Assembly: GCA_028023455.1 (NCBI GenBank)
Contig: JAQFVV010000186.1
Coordinates: 1,828,700-1,892,699 of the forward strand
DNA from: Epiperipatus broadwayi
Lineage: Eukaryota > Onychophora > Udeonychophora > Euonychophora > Peripatidae
Length of the DNA: 64,000 nt
Direction of reading: 5' to 3'
Part shown: positions 39,313-49,147 of the stretch, in pieces
Layout: each line of letters opens with the position of its first letter
Position numbering within the stretch: the stretch's first letter is position 1
Notes under the pieces: generated by a model
The model's database searches: none
Told to the model about the DNA's origin: nothing
The model's input: only the letters and a program-made list of their open reading frames with translations
Translations under genes and position numbers: made by a program

Positions 39313-41265
39313 TGTATATATATTGTAACGGGCACAGACGACGTTACATTGTTTTTTTTATTAGTAAACATGAAAAGAATAAAAGTTCGCAAATAAAACT
39401 TCCTTTTTAAGAATTAAAAATTGAAAATTAAAATTCTATACTAAACTCATATATATATAATCGCACAGATGAAAAAAAAATTATTAAAATAAAACTTTAT
39501 TAAAAATAGAAAAAGCATTTATAAGCAAAAACTTAAAAAAGATTTAGAGATAAAAATATATCTTTAAGTTTGAAAACAAATTAATTAATGTTATTGAAAA
39601 ATGGAAATGATTATTTTAATTAGTTAAATATAAACTAGTCCTTGGGCATTTAAAATGTATAAGCAAAGGTCAGATAGGAGAGAAAAACAATGGAATTGGA
39701 CCTCAGTGAAAGATCATCATCATCGATGATGTAATGTCAATTGAATCCTTAAAATTAATATAAAAGGAAAAGTTTAGAAATTCTTAGTTAGTTATTACAA
39801 GGGGACAGATATGTGTTAGTGCAGAGTTGGAGGTGAAGGGATTGAAAGACACACTTTCAATTCCTTCAGTTGTTAAAGAAAAAAAAATGAAACATCGTTT
39901 TCTACATTGAGGACCAACTAAAGTAAAAAACTTCCGGATGAATAAATGAAATGGACAACAGAATACCAATCTTTTTAGGATGGTGTGAGAATTCATGTTC
40001 AAATGGCATGCAATGGATAAAGCTGGACGTTTTAAAAATCGTAAGAACTTTATATTCATTTGAAAACAATAAGAACTCTAAATTCTAAACCTTTTAGTAA
40101 ATAATACAAATAGAATCCTATCTGACCAACGTAAATTAATATTAATAATGTTATTTGATGTAATTTTTTTTATATTTAAAATCATTTCCATTTATTTTTG
40201 TTGTTCTTTTAAGTTTTTATTATGATTTTTGTTTTTCGTTAGACTAAATTATATAAATGTTAAACTTAAGTTGGGCGTGAATGGCTATATAGATTTGTAA
40301 AGTTATATTAGGGAAGGGTAATCTTAGGTTATTTGTTTCGTAGTTGAATTAGGTCAATGGATTGGATATATTGGTGTAATTAGTAGATGTAGTATGAGGT
40401 TTGCTATGGGCAGAATCGCTGTATATTGTGCACAAAACTTTTTGCCTATGGATGGGATCGTAAGTCGGCAAAAAGGGCTGCAGTCCCTTCCTATGGAGTT
40501 TTTATTTTATTGTTCTTCTTTCCATACAGATGTAATATTCCTGTATTGGACAAGAGTCAATGTCTTTTCTAACTATACTATTTAGATGTCCATTCCTGAC
40601 AGCATAGTATATTGTGCTGTTGTATTTTCGTGCTACATTGAATACATCAATGTATCAGATGGATTGACGTTGGTTTGACTGCAAACTTTTGGCCTAAAGT
40701 TAAACAAGGATAGATTTTTTTTTCCAAATGCAAATCTGTGTAGTCTATTCATACTCGACACTCTAAATAAAAATGTATTAAAATTAAGTTGGGTATAGAC
40801 GCTTACATGGATTCGTTAACGGTTACTTATGTTTGTTGGTTTTCATATTCGATTAGAATATTGAGTTATTGGTGTTTCTGCGGCATCTTATGATGAATGC
40901 TATTAGGTTTCTTATAAATTTCCCTCTGCAATTCCACCAGTGATTTTGTGTTTTGATCGTTTATGATTATTTTGAAATGTTTTTGACCGTGTAATCTATG
41001 TAACCGATCTATACTCAACATTAAAAACACATTTTATAAATCCATCTATGCGAACTTATAAAATTTAAAATGTAAACTTATAAAAATTAAAATGTAAAAT
41101 CAAATTCTAAAATCAAGTTAAAATTATAAAGTAAAAGTAATGTTAAAATGATTCAAAATTTATATGTGCGTTAATAAATGTTTGTGTGTATAATTACTGG
41201 CAGTGGCTTATTTTATTCTTTTTAAAAAAAAAATATTCTTAGATAAGAATTTATAAAATATAAAT
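39313..41265. other. Sequence without recognised genes
   Basis: Frames at 39784-40059 (minus, 91 codons) and 40394-40585 (plus, 63 codons) are open but show no motif I recognise. Neither has a splice or promoter context strong enough to call a gene. Confidence 0.45.
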
Positions 41266-41269
41266 CTCT

Positions 41270-41400
41270 GCTATTCCACTGAGCTAGTGACAATGGGCTA
41301 ATGACCGGAATCAATCAATATAAAATAAATAAATAAATTTTTTGAACTTACGTATCTGCCTACTATATAAATTTTTCTAGGTTCAAATCCCTAGATGGCG
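41270..41400. repeat. Two tRNA-like Pol III box segments in opposite orientation
   Basis: On the minus strand, 41,274-41,296 reads TAGCTCAGTGGAATAGCAGA, an A-box/D-arm match. On the plus strand, 41,376-41,394 reads TCTAGGTTCAAATCCCTAGA, a B box within a near-perfect T-arm hairpin. The opposite orientation means they are not one tRNA gene. They are probably pieces of SINEs. Confidence 0.4.
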
Positions 41401-41895
41401 CCCTTGTAGTGCATATTACATTAAGTCGCTAAATCCGGATTGTTATAATATATTAATGGTATCTCAAATCTAAATTATAGTATGATTTGTATTGATTTTT
41501 TTTTTTACAATGCTGTTTTCGAAGTCCTTTTAAAGTGTTCGGTCCTTTTTTTTCTTTTTTTAAAAAAAATGCAATGTAATGTGTTCTGGGTCTTTTTTGC
41601 AAATTTAATATTTATCTCCCTGTATATCTAAGATTCTAATTTGATTTTTGTGATACTTTAAATATAAATGTTTTATAAAAAGAATTAATAAAATACTTTC
41701 TTTAAATAACTGATTTTTTCAAAACGATTTAACTAAGAAATAAAAATAATAATATCCTTTTTTGTGTGTGACATTACAAATTAAGTGAATTTTTATAATG
41801 TGATTAAACCCAACCATTGTGTGCAAGCATGCTTAAGTATAATTTTCAACCAACCACTCACAAATACAGAGAGAAAATGCATCCAAACTATTATA
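41401..41895. other. AT-rich sequence, nothing recognised
   Basis: T runs and AT-rich words only. Confidence 0.5.
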
Positions 41896-41899
41896 CAGC

Positions 41900-42275
41900 T
41901 AAGGATTTAAAGTGTGATCTACAGGTTAGAGAATCCCTTCCATTTTAAACAATAGATACATATTACCACATACATGTGAAAAAGGTAACTGATCTCCAAT
42001 ATGCATATTTTGTGCTGAACCAGGGCTCACTATTACATTTTTTATATTAAATTATATACTATATTACATTTTCTATTTTAATATAAAGTAAGCACTGATT
42101 ATATTTGTATGTGAAAAATGATCTGGACCAACTGATGAGCACTGGTTCAGCACGAAATACATATATTGGAGCATTTATTTTTTTCACATGGATGTGGTCA
42201 TGTGTATCAGTTGTATAAGATGGAGGAATAACTGTAAAGAGTTTGAAAATCTAAGTTCAAATCCCTTCAAAATTA
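41900..42275. repeat. Repeat X, head-to-head pair
   Basis: The left half has ACATGTGAAAAAGGTAACTG, then CAATATGCATATTTTGTGCT and GAACCAGGGCTCA. The right half has the inverse: GATCTGGACCAACTGATGAG, CACTGGTTCAGCACGAAATA, then CACATGGATGTGGTCATGTG and AAGTTCAAATCCCTT. The last word is a B-box match (GTTCAAATCC), so repeat X may be a Pol III SINE. The inverted layout repeats that of the 18.9 kb copy. Confidence 0.7.
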
Positions 42276-42790
42276 CATTAAGTTCAGTATAGATAATATA
42301 CTTATATTTAAATATTAGGGTAATCGGAAATTTATCTATACATGTGCTTGATCCTTATTCACTCTGTATCTTATAATTACAATTGAACTAAAACTAGAAT
42401 AGTTTATCTAAAGCAAATTGGTTGTTAAAAGTAGCACTAATAAACTTAACTTAATAAAAGTCTTTCAGTCAAATTTGTCATAAAGCTTGTAGTTGTCTTA
42501 ATAAATCTATATAAAAAACAATAAACCAAAAGTAAAACTATTGCCAATAAAGTTCAAGTGAGTAAGCCTCAACTAATAAAAATAAATAAATCTAGTAATG
42601 AAATTGTTATTGCAAGTCAAAGAATTAACAATATCATTAAAGTGGGCCCTATAAAAAAGATAAAAAAAATCTTATAAAATTAATACTGATATTGATACCA
42701 ATAATGACAAAAAAAGGAAAGATTATAGTAAAAATGAAAGGCAGAATCAATTCTTTTAAACTTGAGCTAAATTAGTGGACTCATCTAGTA
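42276..42790. other. AT-rich sequence, nothing recognised
   Basis: No motif recognised on either strand. Confidence 0.5.
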
Positions 42791-42893
42791 ATAATAATAA
42801 TAGTACTGGTAGTGGTTGTGAAGTGGCAGTGATAGCAGTAGTAGTAGTAATAGTAATGGTAATAGTAGTAATAATGGTTATTATAATAGGAAT
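42791..42893. repeat. Degenerate (AGT/AAT)n trinucleotide tract
   Basis: Interrupted AAT, AGT and GGT units. A smaller tract of the same kind lies at 43,275-43,312. Confidence 0.8.
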
Positions 42894-42904
42894 AGAAATA
42901 TATA

Positions 42905-43950
42905 TATACTAAATAAATGTCCTATAATTCCTAATTACATTCCAGTTATCTTTAATCTTAAAAGAACATTTAAATAAATTATTAGCTTTAATACAATAAA
43001 TTTTCAATAATAGAGATTCTTTAAATTTTTTTATTTCATTTTTTCCTAAAGAATCTCTATTATTGAAAATTTATTTCACTGAAGTGATTTACTTATTTAA
43101 GAGTTCTTTTGAAATGAAAAATAATTGAAATGTAAGTGATAATTATGGGGAAAAAATTTCAAATATATATTTGTGGTGTGTATGTATTCCTTTGTACTTG
43201 AGAAATCGATCTTGACTGTGAAACTAATTGGTTGTAAAATTTGTTTCTAAACTTTGGCAAGATGTAAAAGTAGCAAGAGTAGTAGTAGTAATATCAATGA
43301 TAATAGTAGTAAAGAGTTTTTAAATTTTGATTGCAAAAGTTGAGATTAGGAGATATAACGTTCTGAAGAAGATTGCTGAGGCAATCAAAACTGTAAACTG
43401 TATTAAAAAAGGTGAAAAATAAAGCATCATAAACATAATAAAGTGATTGGCCAATTGAATATCACATGGTAATAATGATTATTATAATAGGAATACAATT
43501 TTAGCAGTTAAAACTAAACTATTCAGTAAAATTAAGCACATTACATGAAATTAAGAATTAAAAAAATTGCCAAAGTTTAAAACAAATTTTACAACCAATT
43601 GGTTTCACAGCCAATATATACTTCTCTAGTACAAAGAAATATAAACACATCCCAAATATATAATAAAAAAGTACTTAATTATGACTTGCATTTCAATTAT
43701 TATTCATTTCAAAATAACTCTTAAATAATTAAATAGCTTCAGCATAACAAATTTTCAATAATACGGATTCTTTGGGGGAAATGTGAAAAAGAGAGAAATT
43801 AAAGAATCTCTATTTATTATAATGAAGGTAATAATATATTTAAGAATTCTTTTGAAAATAAATATAACTGGAATGTAATTGGGAATTATAAGACATTTAT
43901 TTAGTGTCTGTATATGTATGTATCCTGTCTCCATTCCTTAGCACTTGAGA
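42905..43950. repeat. Foldback family 2, compound inverted array
   Basis: Two palindromes (about 42,908-43,150 and 43,660-43,925) are themselves arranged as inverted copies around a centre near 43,400. Shared words include TTTTCAATAATAGAGATTCT, AAGAACTCTTAAATAA and AATTACATTCCAGTTAT. The inner edges pair AAACTAATTGGTTGTAAAAT (43,221) with ATTTTACAACCAATTGGTTT (43,591). Four related arms therefore lie within about 1 kb. The centre holds the CTGAAGA motif listed next. Confidence 0.75.
43350..43430 (+). repeat. Hammerhead-derived motif at the centre of a palindromic array
   Basis: CTGAAGA (43363-43369), one extra A, then a perfect hairpin GATTGC-TGAG-GCAATC (43371-43386), then AAAACTGTAAACTG and an A-rich end with AATAAAGC. 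Same family as both arms of the 26.04-26.2 kb palindrome. The GAA that must follow stem II is AAA here and no cleavage-site stem is visible, so it is not expected to self-cleave. Confidence 0.55.
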
Positions 43951-44235
43951 AGACACATTGGCAATGAAACAATAGAAAATTTTAGTTTTTAAATTTAGGC
44001 TAGTTTTTTTTTTTTAAATTTTGAATTTGATAATTTGTTCAAATGAAATAACTATGTAAATAAACCAAAATCTATACAGGAAAAAAACTCTCTGTAACCA
44101 AATTAATTGGATAAGACAGAATAATTAAGGTTAATGATATCTTCATTATAATATCGTACATGAGGGTCAGAATGACTAAACAGTCAACGTAGGATAACAA
44201 CCTTGGCACTAATGTGGGATTTGAGCCTGTCCATT
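43951..44235. other. AT-rich spacer
   Basis: Begins with the outer edge of the foldback (CACTTGAGAAGACACATTGG, then CAATGAAAC). Otherwise nothing recognised. Confidence 0.4.
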
Positions 44236-44239
44236 AAAG

Positions 44240-44460
44240 TATGAAGATTGGCTATCTTAATATAAAGCTGAGCACTGATTATATATATGTGTGGGGACAG
44301 TAATCTGGACCAACTGATGATTGCTGGTTTAGCATGAAATATGTATATTGGTGATTATTTAACTTTTCAACATGTGTATGATCAGGTGGGTCAGCAATAT
44401 GAGATGGCATGGAGAGTTGAGAGTTGTGTAAAAGTCTGAGTTTGAATCCCTTATATATGT
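44240..44460 (+). repeat. Repeat X, single copy
   Basis: Order: GCTGAGCACTGATTATATAT, AATCTGGACCAACTGATGAT, GCTGGTTTAGCATGAAATAT, GAGATGGCATGGAGAGTTGA, TGTGTAAAAGTCTGAGTTTG and AATCCC. This is the least rearranged copy in the window and a good guide to the family. The 3' word GAGTTTGAATCCC is a B-box-like match. Confidence 0.7.
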
Positions 44461-44823
44461 GCAGGTGTGTGTAAGCCTGTACAGTGTATTAATTTAATTA
44501 TCATACAAAAAAATAATGATAGAAAAAAAGAAAATAGAAAACATGTAGTAGGAATTTAAACAAATAACATTTGACCAAAACACCAAATGAGAAAGATATT
44601 ATTAATTATCTAAAACTTAATACATTAACTGTATATTATAAAAATACAGTATGAAACCAAAATGGTGTTTCTTTTTACATTTCAGTGGACATCTAATATG
44701 TGGAACATATAAACAAAGGCAAAACTCCCCATACAGTAGTGCCACCCTGTGCCAAACAGAGTAATCAATGGATGCCAGAAGGCTTGTGCATAAAATCCCT
44801 ATCTAGTGCCTACTCATCCAATA

Positions 44824-44865
44824 TCCCCAGACTAGTTTCTGGCTTGTGGCCATCATCAGTGAGGA
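44824..44865 (-). ncRNA. Hammerhead ribozyme, intact fold, minus-strand arm of copy C
   Basis: Minus-strand order: stem I 5' TCCTCA; core CTGATGA; stem II TGGC-CACAA-GCCA (perfect 4 bp); GAA; stem III ACTAGT (self-complementary, AC/GT around TA); cleavage base C; stem I 3' TGGGGA. TCCTCA pairs with TGGGGA over 6 bp (one U-G). All core bases of the CUGANGA...GAA...UH consensus are present. The very short palindromic stem III is the feature of minimal type I hammerheads, which often work as dimers. Predicted cleavage is 3' of the C. Activity is inferred, not shown. Confidence 0.85.
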
Positions 44866-44881
44866 GCCTTGAATCTGAGGC

Positions 44882-44923
44882 TCCTCACTGATGATGACCA
44901 CAAGCCAGAAACTAGTCTGGGGA
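44882..44923 (+). ncRNA. Hammerhead ribozyme, plus-strand arm of copy C
   Basis: Same parts as the minus-strand copy: TCCTCA (44882-44887), CTGATGA (44888-44894), stem II TGAC-CACAA-GCCA, GAA, ACTAGT (44911-44916), C at 44917, TGGGGA (44918-44923). Stem II has one A-C mismatch (44897 with 44905), so it is probably weaker. A partial second unit follows at 44,928-44,969, in which the core is changed to TTGGATGA and is not a hammerhead. Confidence 0.75.
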
Positions 44924-45137
44924 TATTGGATGATGGCCACAAGCCAGAAACTAGTCTGGGGATATTGGATGAGTAGGCACTAGATAGGGATTTTATGCAC
45001 AAGCCTTCTGGCATCCATTGATTACTCTGTTTGGCACAGGGTGGCACTACTGTATGGGGAGTTTTGTCTTTGTTTACAACAAATTATGTGCTAGTATAGA
45101 GATGGTGATCATGTGATGTTTGATGTGGAACATATAA

Positions 45138-45420
45138 TAACCCAAAGCTTTGACTATTTGGTTTAACCCTATTTCATTTCTAAGAGTGATTACATAATAA
45201 ATCTATCAATTCTATTGATAATAATGATGTCAATAAAAAATGTAATAATTACATTCTGACCAAATTGATGGGCAAAAAAATATTAAGTACAAAATGCAAG
45301 AAGATTATGCACAAAACTGTGTAAAATTAAACATACAATCTTAACAGAAAATTATAAAATTATATATTTAATTAAAATGCAGACAAAGGCAGATATCCAT
45401 AAAGAATTATTGGGAAATAA
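45138..45420. other. AT-rich flank of the LINE remnant
   Basis: No coding block recognised. May be the 5' part of the LINE that follows. Confidence 0.4.
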
Positions 45421-46688
45421 ATATGTCTTTAGATGAAAAAGCTCAGTGTCTATGGCTTCTAGGTATGGAGGTATACTTATTGCACTAAAGAATTACATTA
45501 TTTGTAACTACATTTATATTTCAAATATCTCCTCTGATGCAATATGGATTGAAATTGAGTGTAAATGTCCCATTATACATTGCAGGTGCCTTTGAAATCA
45601 AGTCTATAAGTATTAGACATTTCTTATATAAAATGTAATTATGGTGGGCTTAAATATTGCACATTATAAAAAGAATGCTTTCCAAAATAATGTTTATAAT
45701 TTGATCATTTAACACAATTACTTAAGTTTTTGAACTTCAAACAAATCAATAATGTATACAATAATTAAAGTTATTCTTTAGATTTAGTAAGTACCAATTA
45801 TTAGCTAATTAATAGCAAGAAATGTGAATATCTTCTTGTAACGAAAGATCTTTATTACTTTGCATTCGAAATGGAATTATCATTAAATATAAAATATTTG
45901 AAATCTAGATCTCTTCCCAAACGAAACAATGCCAGAGGTGACCATTTTGATTCATATGTGACAATTAAAAATAGTAACTCAAAGAAAGCAGCAGAAATAT
46001 CTCAACAATTGCTAACTAATAGTATACATAGATTTACTTCACGAAAACCTATTAAAGGAAATAAATATTTTAGTTTCAAAACATTTTATTAATGAATTAC
46101 ATTGTATATATTAGGTATTTAGATACATATTGTTTTAAAGGTCAATAGTTTTGAGTGTTGAGTCTTTTGGTGCTGAGGTTTATAAATCAATTTGATCTGT
46201 AACTTATGTTTTGGATAGTTTTGTTATCTATTCAATAAAAAGAGAATGTTTTTAAATAACTTTTAAAATGATCAATTTTTGATTAAATTTAAAAAAAAAA
46301 ACCCAGGATTTTTACTTATATATGGAGAATGTATAAAATTATATTTGTAATAATTCAAATGAATATTTGGAAAAGCGTGAAGGGACATCTTATGGCCTGT
46401 AGTATTAAAACAACTGATATTAAGGCAGATGATTTTATAAAATACTTTTCATGTCAAAGGTATCCTAGTAATAAAAATTTACATAATACCTGATTTGCTA
46501 ATAATCTCATAAAAATAATAATTCAATAACTATAACAGTCTAAATGTAAATGAGATTATAACTATATCCAGATCTTTGTAAAATGAAGTATTGCCGATAT
46601 ATTTTTCATCTATAAAGGCTATATTGATCTTTTAGTTCTAACTCTGATATATATATATTTTAGCACTTAAATTCTGGAAACAGCCATT

Positions 46689-46734
46689 TTGCTTTCTGAT
46701 GAAAACCAGTCTGCTGGTTGAAATATCGAAGCAG
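46689..46734 (+). ncRNA. Hammerhead ribozyme candidate (Penelope-like type)
   Basis: Stem I 5' TTGCTTT (46689-46695); core CTGATGA (46696-46702); one extra A; stem II AACCAG-TCTG-CTGGTT (perfect 6 bp); GAA (46720-46722); ATAT (minimal palindromic stem III); C at 46727; stem I 3' GAAGCAG (46728-46734). TTGCTTT and GAAGCAG pair over 7 bp with two U-G. The unpaired A between core and stem II is a deviation that could lower activity. It sits inside the decayed LINE between endonuclease and RT blocks, so it is probably a separate insertion. Edges of any carrier element were not found. Confidence 0.6.
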
Positions 46735-46997
46735 TTTTATAGAGAAGTAATTCTGTGTTTTTATTATGTTTTTATTTCTCCTTTAGTTATATATAATTTA
46801 GCTTTAAAAATTTCTTTTTCTGATTGCTGGAAAATCATAAAAAAAGTTTTAATTTACTGCCAATTTGTATAAAATTATTAGGTAAAAAACAATTTATAAT
46901 AGAATTATGTATCCATTAAAAACATTACTCCATCTCCTATATATTGTTTCTGTTGGGACAATCTATTAACGCAAACTTTTTATATATATGCACAAGC

Positions 46998-47220
46998 TAT
47001 TGACTCCCAAAATGAACTTGATGCTATTTACTTTGATTTATCTTAAGCTTTCAATGAAGTAAAAAATACATTTTACTAATAAAAGTAGTCACGATTTATT
47101 TATAAGCTACTCTTTTAAAACTTCCAGTAGTCAAATTGATGTTATTTATTTTGATTTATCTGAAGCTTTTGATAGAGTAGATAATAAAATTCTACTAATG
47201 AAAGCAATCACAATTATTTT
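46998..47220 (+). repeat. Direct duplication of the RT motif A segment
   Basis: Two direct units of about 100 bp. Each translates to xxDxIYFDLSxAFxxV: NELDAIYFDLS-stop-AFNEV, then QIDVIYFDLSEAFDRV. Both are followed by ACTAATRAAAGYARTCACRA. Intact LINEs have one motif A, so this arose after insertion. Confidence 0.7.
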
Positions 47221-47401
47221 AACAATCAGTCTTAAAACTTTAAATTTTTTTTATTAATATAAACAATTATGTATATATTAATTGAATATTTTTTCCTAAG
47301 ATTATTTTTAAAAATGAAATTCTCATGGTAGTGTTTTAAATCCTACTGCTTTTGTTATTTGGAATCTATTATAAGTGCAAAAGTAGTATATGTTATACAA
47401 A

Positions 47402-47607
47402 TAACATTATAATAACAATACGTGACCACCACCTCTTATGCTTGTGTATAACTGTTGTTAAAACAGGCAAAATTCGCTATACATATTGGATGAGTAGGCA
47501 CTTGATGGGGATTTTATGCACAAGCCTTCTGGCATCCATTGATTACTCTAGCTTGCTGTGTGTGGCAATATGTATAGTGAGTTTTGCCTGTTTTAACATT
47601 ATAATAA
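47402..47607 (+). mobile_element. Hammerhead-family retroposon, copy D
   Basis: Insertion 47416-47593 flanked by a 14-bp direct repeat TAACATTATAATAA (47402-47415 and 47594-47607). The head is CAATACGTGACCACCACCTC. It is followed by GTTAAAACAGGCAAAATTCG (47457 on), which is the inverse of the 3' end (47566-47597, 32 bp, two mismatches). Between them lies the family core GGATGAGTAGGCACTTGATG to TGATTACTCT. The ribozyme part is missing and the junction falls just 3' of where it would lie. Confidence 0.85.
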
Positions 47608-48501
47608 TTTTAAAGATCCAATACGTAAATAATTATAAAGTATTGTGAAATTATGTTAATGCTTTTCATAATTGTTGTGAAGCCAATGACATGCAAATAA
47701 ATGTAAAAAAAGGTAATTCAGACTTATTCAAAGAAATTATAATTAGTAATAGTCGTAATTGTTTTACCTGTAACAAAATTACTAGAATTTTTAAGCAAAA
47801 AGATCTGGGATTTTGTTTCATTAGTTGATTTACATTTACTAACCATACTTAATTAGTTGGTTAATAAATTTTTTAACATTATGAATATAATTGTAAGCTC
47901 ATATGTTTCATTTATTATTAGAAACATATCTCTTACCTTCTGAATGCATTATGATTCTGTAATTATGAATTCATATAACTAATTAAGTATAAATAAATTT
48001 CAAAAATTTTAGGACAAATATTTAGATACTTTTATAAAGATAAATCTTATATAAATAAGGTGAATGTGTGTGAAATAAAAAAAATGGTAACATGACATTT
48101 TAATTTAAATTAATACATGGCGTGCCACTGTATTATTAGAATATGCAATCACAAAAACGTTATTTAGTAATTCCAACTCTTGATTATAGATGTCATAAAT
48201 TATTTTATTTACTTATCTTAAATCATTCTATTAATTCACCTTTGCATAGACTGCAACTAGAAAAAAATAGCTTGTTTGCTGATGTTGTTATATGTTAGGG
48301 TATGTGCAGTTTAAAGACAAAATAAAAGCAGTGGTATGCTAAAATTATTAATGTAAATATGTCTAGTATTTGTTTTAATATGATTAATGTATATTAACGT
48401 TGTAGTCGTGATATACCCCAACTTTGTGCATTTCTCTTGTCTCAAGGTGTTTATTTATAAATAAAATGAATTGAATTATTATTACTATTATTATTATTAT
48501 T

Positions 48502-49140
48502 TTTCAAAGGTGTTTTTTGATCAACAAAAACATCTTACCTTTTAAATCACATTATTTGGATAGAAAGAGATTCTACTGAAGAATACAAATTAAGATATGT
48601 GGTTTCACATTATTATGTGCATCAGTGTTATGTTCAACATACTATAAATCAACAGTAGAAAAAAAGTTTATTGAGTTTAATGTATTCATTACTATTATGT
48701 TTTCTGTTTAGTCTTATTAATTTTCCTTTATTGTGGCTAACATTGAGGTATGACTTCATTCTGTTATACTCTCAGATTTTGTCACATTATGAACCAGGTG
48801 GTTTCAAACCTTATGTGGGATGATCATTTTTATATCTTTCTTTAAAGATTTTCCTATTTGATCCAGAAGGTATCCAGATGCTTCTGGGACTGCAGTTCTA
48901 CACAAATGTCTATTGCATAAAAAAATTAACATAAGGGTTCTGGCATTAATGTTTGTAGATATACTTTGTTCAAATGTGTAGAATAAAGTGTTCATTTTGA
49001 TATTCCTTTGCATATGTTATCAAGATATACATTCAAAAGGAAAATGGGGTTGGTTTTAAATATCTTTATGGCAAAAGCTGCATTATGTGTCAACATTCTT
49101 AGATTTTTTCATTATCTGTAAAAATGATGTATAGGTGGAT
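48502..49140. other. Unassigned sequence
   Basis: A minus-strand frame of 69 codons at 48804-49013 ends with EASGYLLDQIGKSLKKDIKM. It looks protein-like, but I do not recognise it. See the segment that follows. Confidence 0.35.
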
Positions 49141-49147
49141 ATATTAA

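Larger units (their letters stand above)
44698..45137 (-). mobile_element. Hammerhead-family retroposon, copy C (full palindrome)
   Basis: An insertion (44713-45122) flanked by a perfect 15-bp direct repeat ATGTGGAACATATAA (44698-44712 and 45123-45137), typical of target-primed retroposition. In minus orientation it starts with the family head CAAACATCACATGATCACCA. An inverted unit and then a direct unit follow, meeting near 44,870 (GCTCC-TCAGATTCAAG-GCTCC on the minus strand). Each arm carries a hammerhead. The right arm has one extra copy of a segment of about 42 nt (44,928-44,969). Apparent 63-codon frames on both strands are shadows of the palindrome. Confidence 0.9.
45428..48501 (+). pseudogene. 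Jockey/CR1-like LINE remnant (endonuclease to 3' tail)
   Basis: Endonuclease block at 45,455-45,590: SRYGGILIALKNYIICNYIY then ISSDAIWIEIECK, with GAFEIKSI after a frameshift (family 'GGVLIAVk...D.iWv.i....GAFYRPP'). RT palm motif A near 47,150: IDVIYFDLSEAFDRVDNKIL, with a second, more decayed copy at 46,998-47,095. After copy D the frame resumes with CEANDMQINVKKGNSD at about 47,677 ('W...N.MqiNvkKc'). The 3' end reads ATAAAATGAATTGAATT and then (ATT)n to 48,501, a usual microsatellite tail. Frames are broken throughout. An open frame of 73 codons at 45871-46092 probably belongs to the linker. Confidence 0.7.

Noticed and set aside
41270-41400. One tRNA gene
   Set aside because: The A-box and B-box segments are on opposite strands.
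42791-43312. CRISPR-like array
   Set aside because: The repeats are degenerate trinucleotides and inverted arms, not evenly spaced direct repeats with unique spacers.
44928-44969. Third hammerhead in copy C
   Set aside because: Stem II to stem III are duplicated but the CTGATGA core is changed to TTGGATGA.
44700-45047. Nearly identical 63-codon proteins on opposite strands, also seen at 51,375-51,560
   Set aside because: The repeated peptide is the translation of the palindromic hammerhead retroposon. Identity on both strands follows from the inverted arms, and the RNA structure explains the conservation better than a protein.
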